Shown: piece by piece, positions 1-8,461 of the stretch
Position numbering within the stretch: position 1 is the stretch's first letter
How the letters are laid out: every line of letters begins with the position of its first letter
Origin: Halioglobus sp.
GTDB lineage: Bacteria; Pseudomonadota; Gammaproteobacteria; Pseudomonadales; Halieaceae
Assembly (NCBI GenBank): GCA_029246385.1
Contig: JAQWNG010000030.1
Location: forward strand, 1-60,102
DNA length: 60,102 nt
Direction of reading: 5' to 3'
Position numbers and translations under genes: made by a program
Notes under the pieces: generated by a model
Told to the model about the DNA's origin: nothing
What the model saw: only the letters and a program-made list of their open reading frames with translations
The model's database searches: none

Positions 1-838
1 CAACATGGACATTATTACCATGGCACTGAACTTGTACAGCCAGGGCGTTGACCCGCAGCTGCAGTTGGGCCACATGGACGAAATTATCCAGACGACCAAG
101 GAATGCACGCAGCTGCCGGTGCACCCGCGTCACCCCTATGCAGGCGAGCTGGTGTTTACGGCGTTTTCTGGCAGCCACCAGGATGCCATTAAGAAGTGTT
201 TGGCGAAGCGTGATGACGAGGCGGCTTGGGAGGTGGCATACCTGCCAATTGACCCTCAGGATATTGGCCGCTCTTATCAGGAAGTTATTCGCATTAACAG
301 TCAGTCGGGCAAGGGCGGCATTGCCTTTGTGTTGCAGCGTGACCACGGCTTGGACCTGCCGCGCTGGCTGCAGATTGATTTCAGTGGCGCAGTGCAGGCC
401 TACGCCGAGGAGCACGAGGCAGAGGTCGGATCGTCGGAGGTGTATCGTATTTTTCAGCAGCGATATCTTGCCCCCAAGGGGCGCTGGAGTCTGGGCAACT
501 ATCAGGTGAGCCGTCAGGACGGGGTGGACAAGTTGGAGGCGCAGCTGCATGAGGGGTCCACTGTGCACGCGTTGTCGGGAACGGGTAATGGCGTGGTCGC
601 CTCGTTTGTGGAGGCGATGCAGCGCTTTACCGGCAAGCATATTGTGTTGGTGGAGTATAACGAGCACGCGCTGAGTCAAAGCGCGGAGGCTGAGGCCATC
701 TGCTATATACAGCTTAATATTGATGGGGAGCGTTACTGCGGCGTTGGCTGCAGTTCGGATATCGTGCAGGCCTCACTCGATGGCATACTCGGTGCGATCA
801 ATGCGGCTAGCGCAAAAGGACAGAACGTCGCAGCATGA
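1..838 (+). CDS. leuA: 2-isopropylmalate synthase, 3' part (partial)
   Basis: This is the C-terminal portion of the first committed enzyme of leucine biosynthesis, which condenses acetyl-CoA with 2-oxoisovalerate in the cytoplasm. The reading frame is open from the window edge, so the N-terminal half of the TIM barrel lies outside. The visible part has the conserved LeuA stretch LPVHPRHPYAGELVFTAFSG followed by SHQDAIKK, and the last 130 or so residues fit the C-terminal leucine-sensing LeuA dimer domain (for example SGTGNGVVASFVEA). About 278 residues are seen of the usual 550-570 for the long LeuA type. The frame ends in TGA at 836-838. No clear terminator follows. Confidence 0.95.
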   Translation, partial: NMDIITMALNLYSQGVDPQLQLGHMDEIIQTTKECTQLPVHPRHPYAGELVFTAFSGSHQDAIKKCLAKRDDEAAWEVAYLPIDPQDIGRSYQEVIRINSQSGKGGIAFVLQRDHGLDLPRWLQIDFSGAVQAYAEEHEAEVGSSEVYRIFQQRYLAPKGRWSLGNYQVSRQDGVDKLEAQLHEGSTVHALSGTGNGVVASFVEAMQRFTGKHIVLVEYNEHALSQSAEAEAICYIQLNIDGERYCGVGCSSDIVQASLDGILGAINAASAKGQNVAA

Positions 839-952
839 TGCGCCCGTCACGCTGACCCGGTTTTACCGCGAGCATGATTGCGCAAATTACATGTTAGTCT
901 TACCTTCTGCCCAGTCTAAGGTGAAGCATAGGGGATGCTAGAGGTGATTGAC

Positions 953-1822
953 GTGTTATTTCGGTGGACAAGGTTGTGGCTTGTAATCGCGATTTTTTCG
1001 GTCAGCGCCTGCTCCAGCAGCACCTATGTTTACAACCGACTAGACTTTCTGTTGCCCTGGTATATGGACGATTATGTCGACCTGAATGCGGAACAGGAAG
1101 CCTACCTCGATGAGCTGTTGGTGCCCTTTTTGGCCTGGCACCGCGCACAGGAACTGCCGGTATATCTAACCGCCTTGAACCGCATCGAAGATAGCCTAAA
1201 CGAACCGCTAACGCCTGCGGGTGTCGGGGCGCTTGTCACTGATTTTGAGTCGGTCTGGCTGCGGCTGCAGGGTGAGGGGTTGACGCAGCTGTTGAATCTG
1301 GGTGCCCGCCTGTCCGATGAGCAAATAGCGGCGTTTTTAGAGGCGCTGTGGGAACAACAGCGCGAGTTCGAAGAGGAGTATTTGGAGCGCACTGAGGCGG
1401 AATTTTACCAGGACAACTATGACAATACGCTGGACACGTTTCAGGATTATATAGGTAGATTGTCCGACGTTCAGCGACAATGGGTGCGGGACAGCAGCCG
1501 CCAATTGCTGCGCTCTGATCAGGTGTGGCTGCAGGAGCGGGCACTGTGGCTGACCCAGCTGGCTGTTTTGTTAGAGCGCAAACCGGGCTGGCAGCAGCGT
1601 GTCAGGGCTGCTATTAGCGCGCGCAATGACACTGTATCGGCTGACTATCAGCGTGTGTATGAGCACAATATGGACGCTATTTATCAACTGACTGCGCAGG
1701 TATTGAACGCCCGTAGCGAGCGGCAGAGCCGACATTTAAAAGATAAACTCGCCGATATTCGCCAAGACCTAGAAGCACTAATCGCACAGGGCAAAACGGA
1801 TACCGCTGCGCGCTCAGACTAA
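953..1822 (+). CDS. DUF6279-type lipoprotein
   Basis: This is a predicted envelope lipoprotein of unknown function. The N-terminus (MLFRWTRLWLVIAIF) is a short basic segment followed by a hydrophobic run, ending in VSAC, a good lipobox. The mature part is helical and acidic, with sequence such as YNRLDFLLPWYMDDYVDL and AEQEAYLDELL, which I recognise as the DUF6279 family. I chose GTG at 953 because AGAGGTGA lies about five bases upstream and gives a normal signal peptide; an in-frame ATG at 935 is the alternative. The gene converges on argA with 35 bp between them. No specific role can be given. Confidence 0.8.
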   Translation: MLFRWTRLWLVIAIFSVSACSSSTYVYNRLDFLLPWYMDDYVDLNAEQEAYLDELLVPFLAWHRAQELPVYLTALNRIEDSLNEPLTPAGVGALVTDFESVWLRLQGEGLTQLLNLGARLSDEQIAAFLEALWEQQREFEEEYLERTEAEFYQDNYDNTLDTFQDYIGRLSDVQRQWVRDSSRQLLRSDQVWLQERALWLTQLAVLLERKPGWQQRVRAAISARNDTVSADYQRVYEHNMDAIYQLTAQVLNARSERQSRHLKDKLADIRQDLEALIAQGKTDTAARSD

Positions 1823-1857
1823 ACTCGTAACAACAGACTGTAAGGCCCGCTCAACAC

Positions 1858-3162
1858 TTAAAGGTTTTTGACAAACACTTTTGAATTTCGCTGCAGGTTG
1901 TAAAGCGATTGTTTTGCGCCGGGCAGCCTATCCTGATTCGCTTCCACGAAGCCCTGCTCTATAAACCAGTGGGCTGTCTGCGTGGTAAGGACAAATACCC
2001 GCTCGAGGCCCAGTTTGCGCGCCTCCTGCTCTAGCGCTTTTAACAATCGCTGTCCGCGTTTGCCGCCACGATAGTCCGGATGCGAGACGATGCAGGCAAT
2101 TTCTCCGCAGCCATCGTCAGGAAACGGATAGAGCGCAGCGCAGGCAATGATGCGCCCGTCGCGCACCAACAGACGAAACTGACGAATCTCCGTCTCCAGT
2201 AATTCTCGCGAGCGCTTGACGAGTGCACCCTCTCGCTCCAAGGGCTCGATCAGCTCGAGTATTCCGCCGACGTCATCGATACTCGCTTCGCACGACACCT
2301 CATATTCATCATTGGCCACCAGCGTGCCGCAGCCATCGTGCGTGAACAGCTCCTGTAATAGGGCGCAGTCGTCGGCATAACTGATAATGTGGCAGCGGTC
2401 TACGTCAGCAAGGCAGGCCCGCTTGGCACTCTGTAGCAGCGAGGCCTGCTGTGGTTCGGCAACGGCAAGCGCATCTATTTCGCCCGCCGCACACTGGCGA
2501 ATCAATGCGCCGTTGTCATTGAGTGCGCCCGCCTCGCTGCCAAACAACACCAGCTTGTCGGCGCCGATTGCGGCGGCGCATTGCACCGCAATGTCTTCCA
2601 ATGCCAGGTTGAATATTTCGCCTGTAGGGGAATAGCCCAGTGGTGACAGCAGTACGATGGAGCCGTCCGCCAGTTGCTGGTTTATTCCATCGGCGTCCAC
2701 GCGGCGCACTTTCCCAGTGTGGTGAAAGTCAATGCCACTGACAACACCAATAGGCCGGGCCGTGACAAAATTGCCCGAGCACACTCGTATGCGCGACCCC
2801 TGCATGGGTGAGTTGGGTAAACCCATGGATAGCAGTGCCTCGATTTGTGCGCGCAATGAGCCAGCAGCATCCTTGACGTGCTCCATTGCCGCATTGTCTG
2901 TGATGCGCAGGCCTCCATGGAACACACTTTCCAGCCCCGCGTGCGTTAGACGCTCGTCAACTTGCAGGCGCGAGCCGTGGATAAGCACCAGACGCACACC
3001 GAGACTGTTCAGTAATGCGATATCATGGATGATGTTGGGGAAGTTTTTATGTTGCGCGACGGCGCCCCCCAGCATCAGCACAAAGGTCTTGCCCCGATGC
3101 GCGTTGATGTAGGGTGCAGTGTTTCTTAGCCAGCGTATATGCTCCGGCGCCGATGTTGTCAC
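1858..3162 (-). CDS. argA: amino-acid N-acetyltransferase (N-acetylglutamate synthase)
   Basis: ArgA acetylates glutamate with acetyl-CoA, the first step of arginine synthesis, and is usually inhibited by arginine. The protein has an amino-acid-kinase-like regulatory domain over roughly residues 1-285 (SPYINAHRG-type start here as APYINAHRGKTF, then GGAVAQHKNFPNIIHDIALL) and a C-terminal GNAT domain (VSHPDYRGGKRGQRLL, the acetyl-CoA loop). The length of 434 residues fits the family. GTG at 3162 places about ten residues before the conserved WLRNTAPYIN, as in homologues; a TTG at 3174 is possible but lacks a ribosome site. It lies last in a minus-strand series DUF47-PiT-argE-argA, the order I recall from Pseudomonas. 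Confidence 0.95.
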   Translation of the reverse strand: MTTSAPEHIRWLRNTAPYINAHRGKTFVLMLGGAVAQHKNFPNIIHDIALLNSLGVRLVLIHGSRLQVDERLTHAGLESVFHGGLRITDNAAMEHVKDAAGSLRAQIEALLSMGLPNSPMQGSRIRVCSGNFVTARPIGVVSGIDFHHTGKVRRVDADGINQQLADGSIVLLSPLGYSPTGEIFNLALEDIAVQCAAAIGADKLVLFGSEAGALNDNGALIRQCAAGEIDALAVAEPQQASLLQSAKRACLADVDRCHIISYADDCALLQELFTHDGCGTLVANDEYEVSCEASIDDVGGILELIEPLEREGALVKRSRELLETEIRQFRLLVRDGRIIACAALYPFPDDGCGEIACIVSHPDYRGGKRGQRLLKALEQEARKLGLERVFVLTTQTAHWFIEQGFVEANQDRLPGAKQSLYNLQRNSKVFVKNL

Positions 3163-3248
3163 GTCATCATCCAAGCTATTGATAAATTAAAAGTTATTAA
3201 GGATACCGACGGGCGCACCGATTACCTAATGGCAATATTGCACAGTGT

Positions 3249-4400
3249 TCAGAGGCAGTAGTGGCGAATACATTGCTGCAGGAGGGTGATGCAAGGTTGA
3301 ATCTGATCCAGCTCCAGATATTCGTCGGGTTGGTGCGCGCGGTCTATTGAACCTGGCCCCATCACAATGGTTTCCATGCCTAGCTGTTGCAGAAAGGGGG
3401 CCTCAGTAGCGAACGCGACGGACTCTGCGCTGTGCCCCGTCAGTCTCTCTGCTAGCTGCACCAGTTCGCTGTGCGCGGACTGCTCAAAAGGCGCGATATC
3501 ATCAATCAACGGGCGTAGATTAATATCCAAGTGATGCTGATCTGCCAGCACATGCATGCGTTGTTCGATTTCAGCGCGCACAGTAGAGTTATCTCCTCCG
3601 GGCGTCATGCGGAGGTCAAAATGTAATTCTGTTTTGCCGCAAATCCGGTTGGGGCTGTCGCCACCGTGGATACACCCTAAGTTGAGTGTAGGCACAGCAA
3701 TGTTAAAAAAAGGGTGATGGTAGCGTGCGCCGAGCTCTTTTCGGTATGCGATTAAGTCCCCGATCACAGCGTGCATGCCTTCTAGGGCGCTGTTCCCCAG
3801 CGCTGGATCAGAAGAGTGACCGGCTTGTCCGGTGACCCTTACGGCCTCCATCATAATGCCTTTATGCATCCGCACAGGCACCAGTGACGTCGGTTCCCCG
3901 ATAATAGCCGCACGGGCTTTGGGGTGCCCCGCCGCAGCTAGCTGACGCGCGCCGTTCATGGAGCTTTCTTCGTCGGCGGTTGCGAGCAAGATCAATGGTT
4001 GCTTGAGTGAACGCGCGCTAAAGGCACTGGCGGCCGCTATGGCCAGAGGGAAGAAGCCTTTCATGTCGGTGCTGCCAAGACCGTAAAGGCGGTTGTCGCG
4101 TTCGGTCAGCGTCAACGGATTGCTTTGCCAGCGGCCTTCATCAAAAGGCACTGTATCGGTATGCCCAGCGAGCACTAGGCCACCCGGTCCTCTACCCAGC
4201 GTGGCAATCAGGTTTGCCTTGTCGCCGTCGGCGGTTACCGCCTGTATTTCAGTGGCAAACCCAAGGTCGCTGAGCCAACTGGCTAGGAGGTCAATGACCG
4301 CACGATTGCCCTGGTCCCAGCGGGAATCTGTGGAACTGACAGACGGCGTTTCTATCAGTTGCTGCAGCTGGCTATAGACATGTTTATGGGACGTGGACAT
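3249..4400 (-). CDS. argE: acetylornithine deacetylase
   Basis: ArgE is an M20-family zinc hydrolase that removes acetate from N-acetylornithine to give ornithine. Metal-binding and catalytic motifs are visible in order: LAGHTDTVPFDEGRW, GSTDMKGFFPL, ATADEESSMNGA (the Glu-Glu pair), GEPTS and, near the end, a His in SIDRAHQPDEYLE. The dimerisation domain occupies the middle (GKTELHFDLRMTPGGD). I start at ATG 4400 with GAGAGG upstream; an upstream ATG at 4466 in the same frame would add 22 unlikely residues. The length of about 383 matches the family. It precedes argA by 86 bp on the same strand. Confidence 0.94.
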   Translation of the reverse strand: MSTSHKHVYSQLQQLIETPSVSSTDSRWDQGNRAVIDLLASWLSDLGFATEIQAVTADGDKANLIATLGRGPGGLVLAGHTDTVPFDEGRWQSNPLTLTERDNRLYGLGSTDMKGFFPLAIAAASAFSARSLKQPLILLATADEESSMNGARQLAAAGHPKARAAIIGEPTSLVPVRMHKGIMMEAVRVTGQAGHSSDPALGNSALEGMHAVIGDLIAYRKELGARYHHPFFNIAVPTLNLGCIHGGDSPNRICGKTELHFDLRMTPGGDNSTVRAEIEQRMHVLADQHHLDINLRPLIDDIAPFEQSAHSELVQLAERLTGHSAESVAFATEAPFLQQLGMETIVMGPGSIDRAHQPDEYLELDQIQPCITLLQQCIRHYCL

Positions 4401-4489
4401 CGAGGTGAGACCTCTCGGTTCAGTGGCGCCGGCGGGAATCTTAGGCCAGTCTAGACAATCGAACACCGCCCGCCAAGTCGGCGCTTATG

Positions 4490-5770
4490 TTAGCCACCGA
4501 AGATCGCTTTGAATAAAAAGAAAAACAGGATTGCAAGGCCTGCTCCTGCCGGCAGCGTGACTAACCACGACGCAAATATAGTGCCGATTACGCGCAAATT
4601 AAGTGCTCCAATGCCACGTGCGAAACCAACGCCCAGCACCGCCCCGACGAGAGTGTGTGTGGTTGAGATGGGAAGGCCTGTACCCGATGCGATGACCACC
4701 GTGGCAGACGCGCCCAGCTCCGCCGCAAAACCTCTGCTTGGGGTCAGCTCAGTGATTTTACTCCCCACGGTGAGAATGACACGCCAGCCATAGGTGGCTA
4801 AACCGATGACAATGCCTAACGCGCCTACCATCAATATCCACCACGGCACCGCTGATTTGGCAACGATCTCTCCGCCAGACTGCACGGTACTGGCAATCGC
4901 GGCGAGTGGCCCTACTGCATTGGCGACATCGTTAGAGCCATGTGCAAAGGCCATGGCGCAGGCGGTGAAAATCATGAGGACGCCAAAAACGCGCTCTACC
5001 GAGGCAAAGCGGTTTACTTCATCCGGTGTGTCCTTGATGCCCCGCATAAGCATCATGCCAAGGCCAGCCACCAGAAGGCCGACGGCAAACGAGATGGGTA
5101 TGGCATTTGCAAACTCGCTGCCCAAACCTAGGTCCAGATCCAAGTCAACGTGTTTCAGACCCTTTAAAAGTGTGACCATGGATATCATGAAGCCAACCAT
5201 CCACATGTAAATGGGAATGTATTTTTTTGCCCGATGAAACGGGTCCTCTGAATCGAGAATGATAGTTTTGACACTAATAAACAGGCCGAAGGAAATGCTG
5301 CCGGCAAGCACGGGAGAAACCACCCAGCTAGCGACAATCGTGCCCACCTTACCCCAATGCACAGCATCAACCGAGATGCCTACTGCTGCGAAGCCGACGA
5401 TGGCACCGACAATGGAATGGGTTGTTGAGACAGGCCAGCCATTGACGCTCGCAATCATAAGCCAGGTTCCTGCGGCGAGGAGTGCAGACAGCATACCGTA
5501 GACCATTAACTGCGGTTCACCGCTCATCACATCAGGGTCAATAATGCCTTTGCGAATGGTGGCGGTAACCTCTCCACCTGCCAGATAGGCACCGAGAAAC
5601 TCAAATATCATCGCGACCAAAATCGCTTGCTTAAGCGTTAATGCTCTGGCACCGACCGATGTCCCCATGGCATTGGCAACATCATTGGCGCCGATTCCCC
5701 AGGCCATGAAGAAACCAAATAAGCAGGCCATTATCAGAAATATACTGCCATATTCCGCAATGATTTCCAT
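4490..5770 (-). CDS. inorganic phosphate transporter, PiT family
   Basis: This is a low-affinity phosphate permease of the inner membrane driven by protons or sodium. The family signature is present as two related copies, GANDVANAMGTSVGAR near the N-terminus and GSNDVANAVGPLAAI in the second half, each followed by a TTHS/TTHT motif (STTHSIVGAIVGF and STTHTLVGAVLG). About ten hydrophobic segments can be counted. The length of 426 residues fits PitA-like proteins. Nine bases separate it from the DUF47 gene upstream, so the two are almost certainly co-transcribed, the usual pairing for this family. Confidence 0.94.
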   Translation of the reverse strand: MEIIAEYGSIFLIMACLFGFFMAWGIGANDVANAMGTSVGARALTLKQAILVAMIFEFLGAYLAGGEVTATIRKGIIDPDVMSGEPQLMVYGMLSALLAAGTWLMIASVNGWPVSTTHSIVGAIVGFAAVGISVDAVHWGKVGTIVASWVVSPVLAGSISFGLFISVKTIILDSEDPFHRAKKYIPIYMWMVGFMISMVTLLKGLKHVDLDLDLGLGSEFANAIPISFAVGLLVAGLGMMLMRGIKDTPDEVNRFASVERVFGVLMIFTACAMAFAHGSNDVANAVGPLAAIASTVQSGGEIVAKSAVPWWILMVGALGIVIGLATYGWRVILTVGSKITELTPSRGFAAELGASATVVIASGTGLPISTTHTLVGAVLGVGFARGIGALNLRVIGTIFASWLVTLPAGAGLAILFFFLFKAIFGG

Positions 5771-5779
5771 GGTGACTCC

Positions 5780-6463
5780 TTACTTCGCCATTAAAATTTG
5801 TAGTCGGTCGCCCACGCTTTCTGCATCATCTGCAACCGTGCATATCAGAGTAACGATTTGGTACAAAAACATCACTTCGACGGGTGGCAGGTCGCTCTCT
5901 ATTTTAAAAAGCTTTTTACGCAGTTTAATAGCCATTTTGTCGGTGGTACCCTCGAGCTTATCGAGGGTTTTGAGCATGGCCTCCACTCGGCGGACTTCTT
6001 CGCGGCCAGTAAATCCGACCTCTAAAAGTTCGTCCAGTCCCTGCACAGCATTGAGTGCTTGGTGTGATGTCGCAGCGCTGGCAGTTGCGAGTTCTATCGC
6101 CGCATCCTGCAGCTTCTCGGGGAAACGGATACTGCGACCTATGATGAGTCCGGCAATATCTTTGGCGGTATTAGCAACGTGATCTTGAACCCCGACTAGG
6201 GTAAGCAAATCACTGCGTGGCACTGGGAGGAAGAGGCTATTAGGGAGGTTTCGGCGCACGGAGTATTTGAGCTTGTCTGCAGCCGCTTCGGCCGCCACAA
6301 TGTCTTTGTGTACCTGGTTGGCTTTCTCCCAATCCTCCGCTGCGGTTGCTCGAAGCAAGTCCGGAACGAGTTGTGCGGCGCGATCTGCCAGCACCATGTG
6401 GTCTTGTATAGGCCCGATGGGTGAGCGTCCAAACAGAGTGCCTAGGGGGCTGAGAATTGCCAT
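5780..6463 (-). CDS. DUF47/TIGR00153 PhoU-like protein
   Basis: This is a helical PhoU-like cytoplasmic protein that accompanies PiT phosphate transporters and is thought to modulate them. The family pattern is seen in SLFLPVPRSDLLTLVGVQDH and in heptad-rich helices rich in Ala, Glu and Lys. The start sequence (MAILSPLGTLFGRSPIGPIQ) is typical of the family, and the 227 residues are a normal length. It is the promoter-proximal gene of the PiT operon and is divergent from the PulE-type ATPase gene. The 190-bp divergent region holds a pair of CTGTC repeats reported below. Confidence 0.9.
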   Translation of the reverse strand: MAILSPLGTLFGRSPIGPIQDHMVLADRAAQLVPDLLRATAAEDWEKANQVHKDIVAAEAAADKLKYSVRRNLPNSLFLPVPRSDLLTLVGVQDHVANTAKDIAGLIIGRSIRFPEKLQDAAIELATASAATSHQALNAVQGLDELLEVGFTGREEVRRVEAMLKTLDKLEGTTDKMAIKLRKKLFKIESDLPPVEVMFLYQIVTLICTVADDAESVGDRLQILMAK

Positions 6464-6651
6464 GGTCTTAAATCCTTTTAGCAGTCGGTCGCAAGTATAA
6501 TAGTGAATTTTTCAGCTGTCATAAAAAACTGTCCCACCAACAGATGTATCATCATATGGGGTGCCTGTGGGGAAGCGTGAAAGCGTGAGAATACGGAACA
6601 CTGTGTTAGCATACTTAGAGTTATAAATCCGCGCCTCAAACTGGGCTTGTA

Positions 6652-8433
6652 GTGAATATGACCAACACCTTTAGCGAGCAATTGTTGGAGCACCGCCTGA
6701 GTCTGTCTGACTTGGTGCAAGACTTGAAGGCGGATGGACATCTGACAGATGCAGATTCTATCCGTATCGGTCTTTCAAGCAAAGCAAAAATACACCCGCT
6801 AATTTTTTTGGCCGATCAAAACCTGCGCGATGCAGCGGCGCCTGGCGCCTACTTGACGATGGACCGCTTGCTGGCGTGGCTCGGTAAGAAGGTGGGTCAG
6901 CCGGTTCATCGCATAGACCCGTTGAAAATAAACGTGACGGTGGTGTCAGAGGTGATGTCTAAGGCGTTTGCCGAGCGCCATCATATTCTCGCGCTGGAGG
7001 TCAATGTCGATGACGTTGTCATTGCCAGTGCCGAACCGTTTATGCGCTCGTGGGAGGCCAATCTGGAGCATGTGCTACGCAAGCCGATACGACGTGTGCT
7101 CGCAGACCCGCGGGAGATACTTCGCCACACGGCTGACTTTTACAGCATGGCGGTCTCCGTGCGCGGTGCGCGCACTGCTGATCGACCTGCTGGTCCGGGG
7201 GGGCTTGGTAACCTAGAACAGATGCTTGAGATTGGCTCCAAGAATGAGCCTGATGCCAACGATCAGCACATCGTAAACATTGTTGACTGGTTGCTACAAT
7301 ATGCCTTTGAGCAGCGCGCCAGTGATATTCATATTGAACCTCGGCGTGATGTGGGTAATGTACGTTTTCGTATTGATGGTGTGCTGCACTCAGTGTATGA
7401 GTTGCCAGCGCAGGTCTGTGCGGCAGTCAGTAGTCGCGTCAAAATTCTTGGCCGTATGGATGTGGCAGAAAAGCGCCGCCCTCAGGATGGTAGGATTAAG
7501 ACGCGAACCACTAATGGTGGCGAGGTTGAGTTACGTCTGTCCACATTGCCGACGGCGTTCGGCGAAAAACTGGTCATGCGTATTTTCGATCCGGATCTTA
7601 TGCAGCGCAGTTTTGAGCAGTTAGGTCTGGCAGACCTTGATCTACAACACTGGTATGACATGGTTTCATATGGTCACGGCATTGTACTGGTGACCGGACC
7701 TACAGGGTCCGGGAAGACTACGACGTTGTATTCGACGCTGCGTCAGTTAGCAAAACCGGAAGTCAATGTCTGTACCATCGAAGATCCGATCGAGATGGTG
7801 GAGGGCGCGTTCAATCAGATGCAGGTGAACCACGGCATCAATTTGGATTTCTCGACGGGGGTAAGAGCCCTCATGCGGCAGGATCCTGACATCATCATGG
7901 TGGGGGAGATACGCGATCTCGAAACCGCCAATATGGCAATACAGGCGGCTTTAACAGGGCATCTAGTGCTGTCCACTTTACACACCAACGATTCGCCCAG
8001 CGCTATCTCGAGGCTGTTAGAGTTGGGCGCGCCAGCCTACCTGATCCGCGCCACGGTGAGGGGCATTATGTCGCAGCGCCTAGTACGAATTTTATGTCCG
8101 CACTGCAAGGCGTTTGGCGCGCTGGATTTTGATGCTTGGCAGCAATTGACACAGCCTTGGGATGTGACGCCTCCGGCGCAGATCGCTCGTCCGGTAGGGT
8201 GCGATCAGTGTCGCGAAACGGGTTACCAAGGGCGCCAAGGAATCTATGAAGTCCTGGTGAATAGCCGGTCGGTGCAGGCGCATATAGCGCCGCAGCTCGA
8301 CACCCAGCACATTCGCGCGGCTGCGATGGCTGAGGGTATGCAAACCCTGCGCCTCAGTGGCGCCGCTCGTGTCGCGCGGGGTGAGACTACTATCGAGGAA
8401 GTGATGCGAGTCGCACCACAGATGGACACCTGA
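6652..8433 (+). CDS. GspE/PulE/PilB-type secretion ATPase
   Basis: This is a hexameric traffic ATPase of the type II secretion and type IV pilus class. The N-terminal 150 or so residues form the MshEN/T2SSE_N-like domain. The ATPase core has Walker A GPTGSGKTTTLY near residue 350, the Asp box CTIEDPIEMVEG, Walker B DPDIIMVGEIRD and the His box STLHTND. A four-cysteine zinc element follows (CPHC then CDQC about 40 residues later). GTG at 6652 and ATG at 6658 are both possible starts. No other secretion or pilus gene is adjacent, so its partner machine cannot be named from this window. Confidence 0.9.
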   Translation: MNMTNTFSEQLLEHRLSLSDLVQDLKADGHLTDADSIRIGLSSKAKIHPLIFLADQNLRDAAAPGAYLTMDRLLAWLGKKVGQPVHRIDPLKINVTVVSEVMSKAFAERHHILALEVNVDDVVIASAEPFMRSWEANLEHVLRKPIRRVLADPREILRHTADFYSMAVSVRGARTADRPAGPGGLGNLEQMLEIGSKNEPDANDQHIVNIVDWLLQYAFEQRASDIHIEPRRDVGNVRFRIDGVLHSVYELPAQVCAAVSSRVKILGRMDVAEKRRPQDGRIKTRTTNGGEVELRLSTLPTAFGEKLVMRIFDPDLMQRSFEQLGLADLDLQHWYDMVSYGHGIVLVTGPTGSGKTTTLYSTLRQLAKPEVNVCTIEDPIEMVEGAFNQMQVNHGINLDFSTGVRALMRQDPDIIMVGEIRDLETANMAIQAALTGHLVLSTLHTNDSPSAISRLLELGAPAYLIRATVRGIMSQRLVRILCPHCKAFGALDFDAWQQLTQPWDVTPPAQIARPVGCDQCRETGYQGRQGIYEVLVNSRSVQAHIAPQLDTQHIRAAAMAEGMQTLRLSGAARVARGETTIEEVMRVAPQMDT

Positions 8434-8461
8434 GTTGCCGTCGTTGGAACGCTGAGTACAG

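Noticed and set aside
6516-6535. Pho-box-like direct repeat CTGTCAT-A6-CTGTCCC upstream of the DUF47-PiT operon
   Set aside because: The repeat period is 13 instead of 11 bp, the second half matches only five of seven bases, and it is oriented away from the phosphate operon. Interesting in context, but not convincing as a PhoB site.
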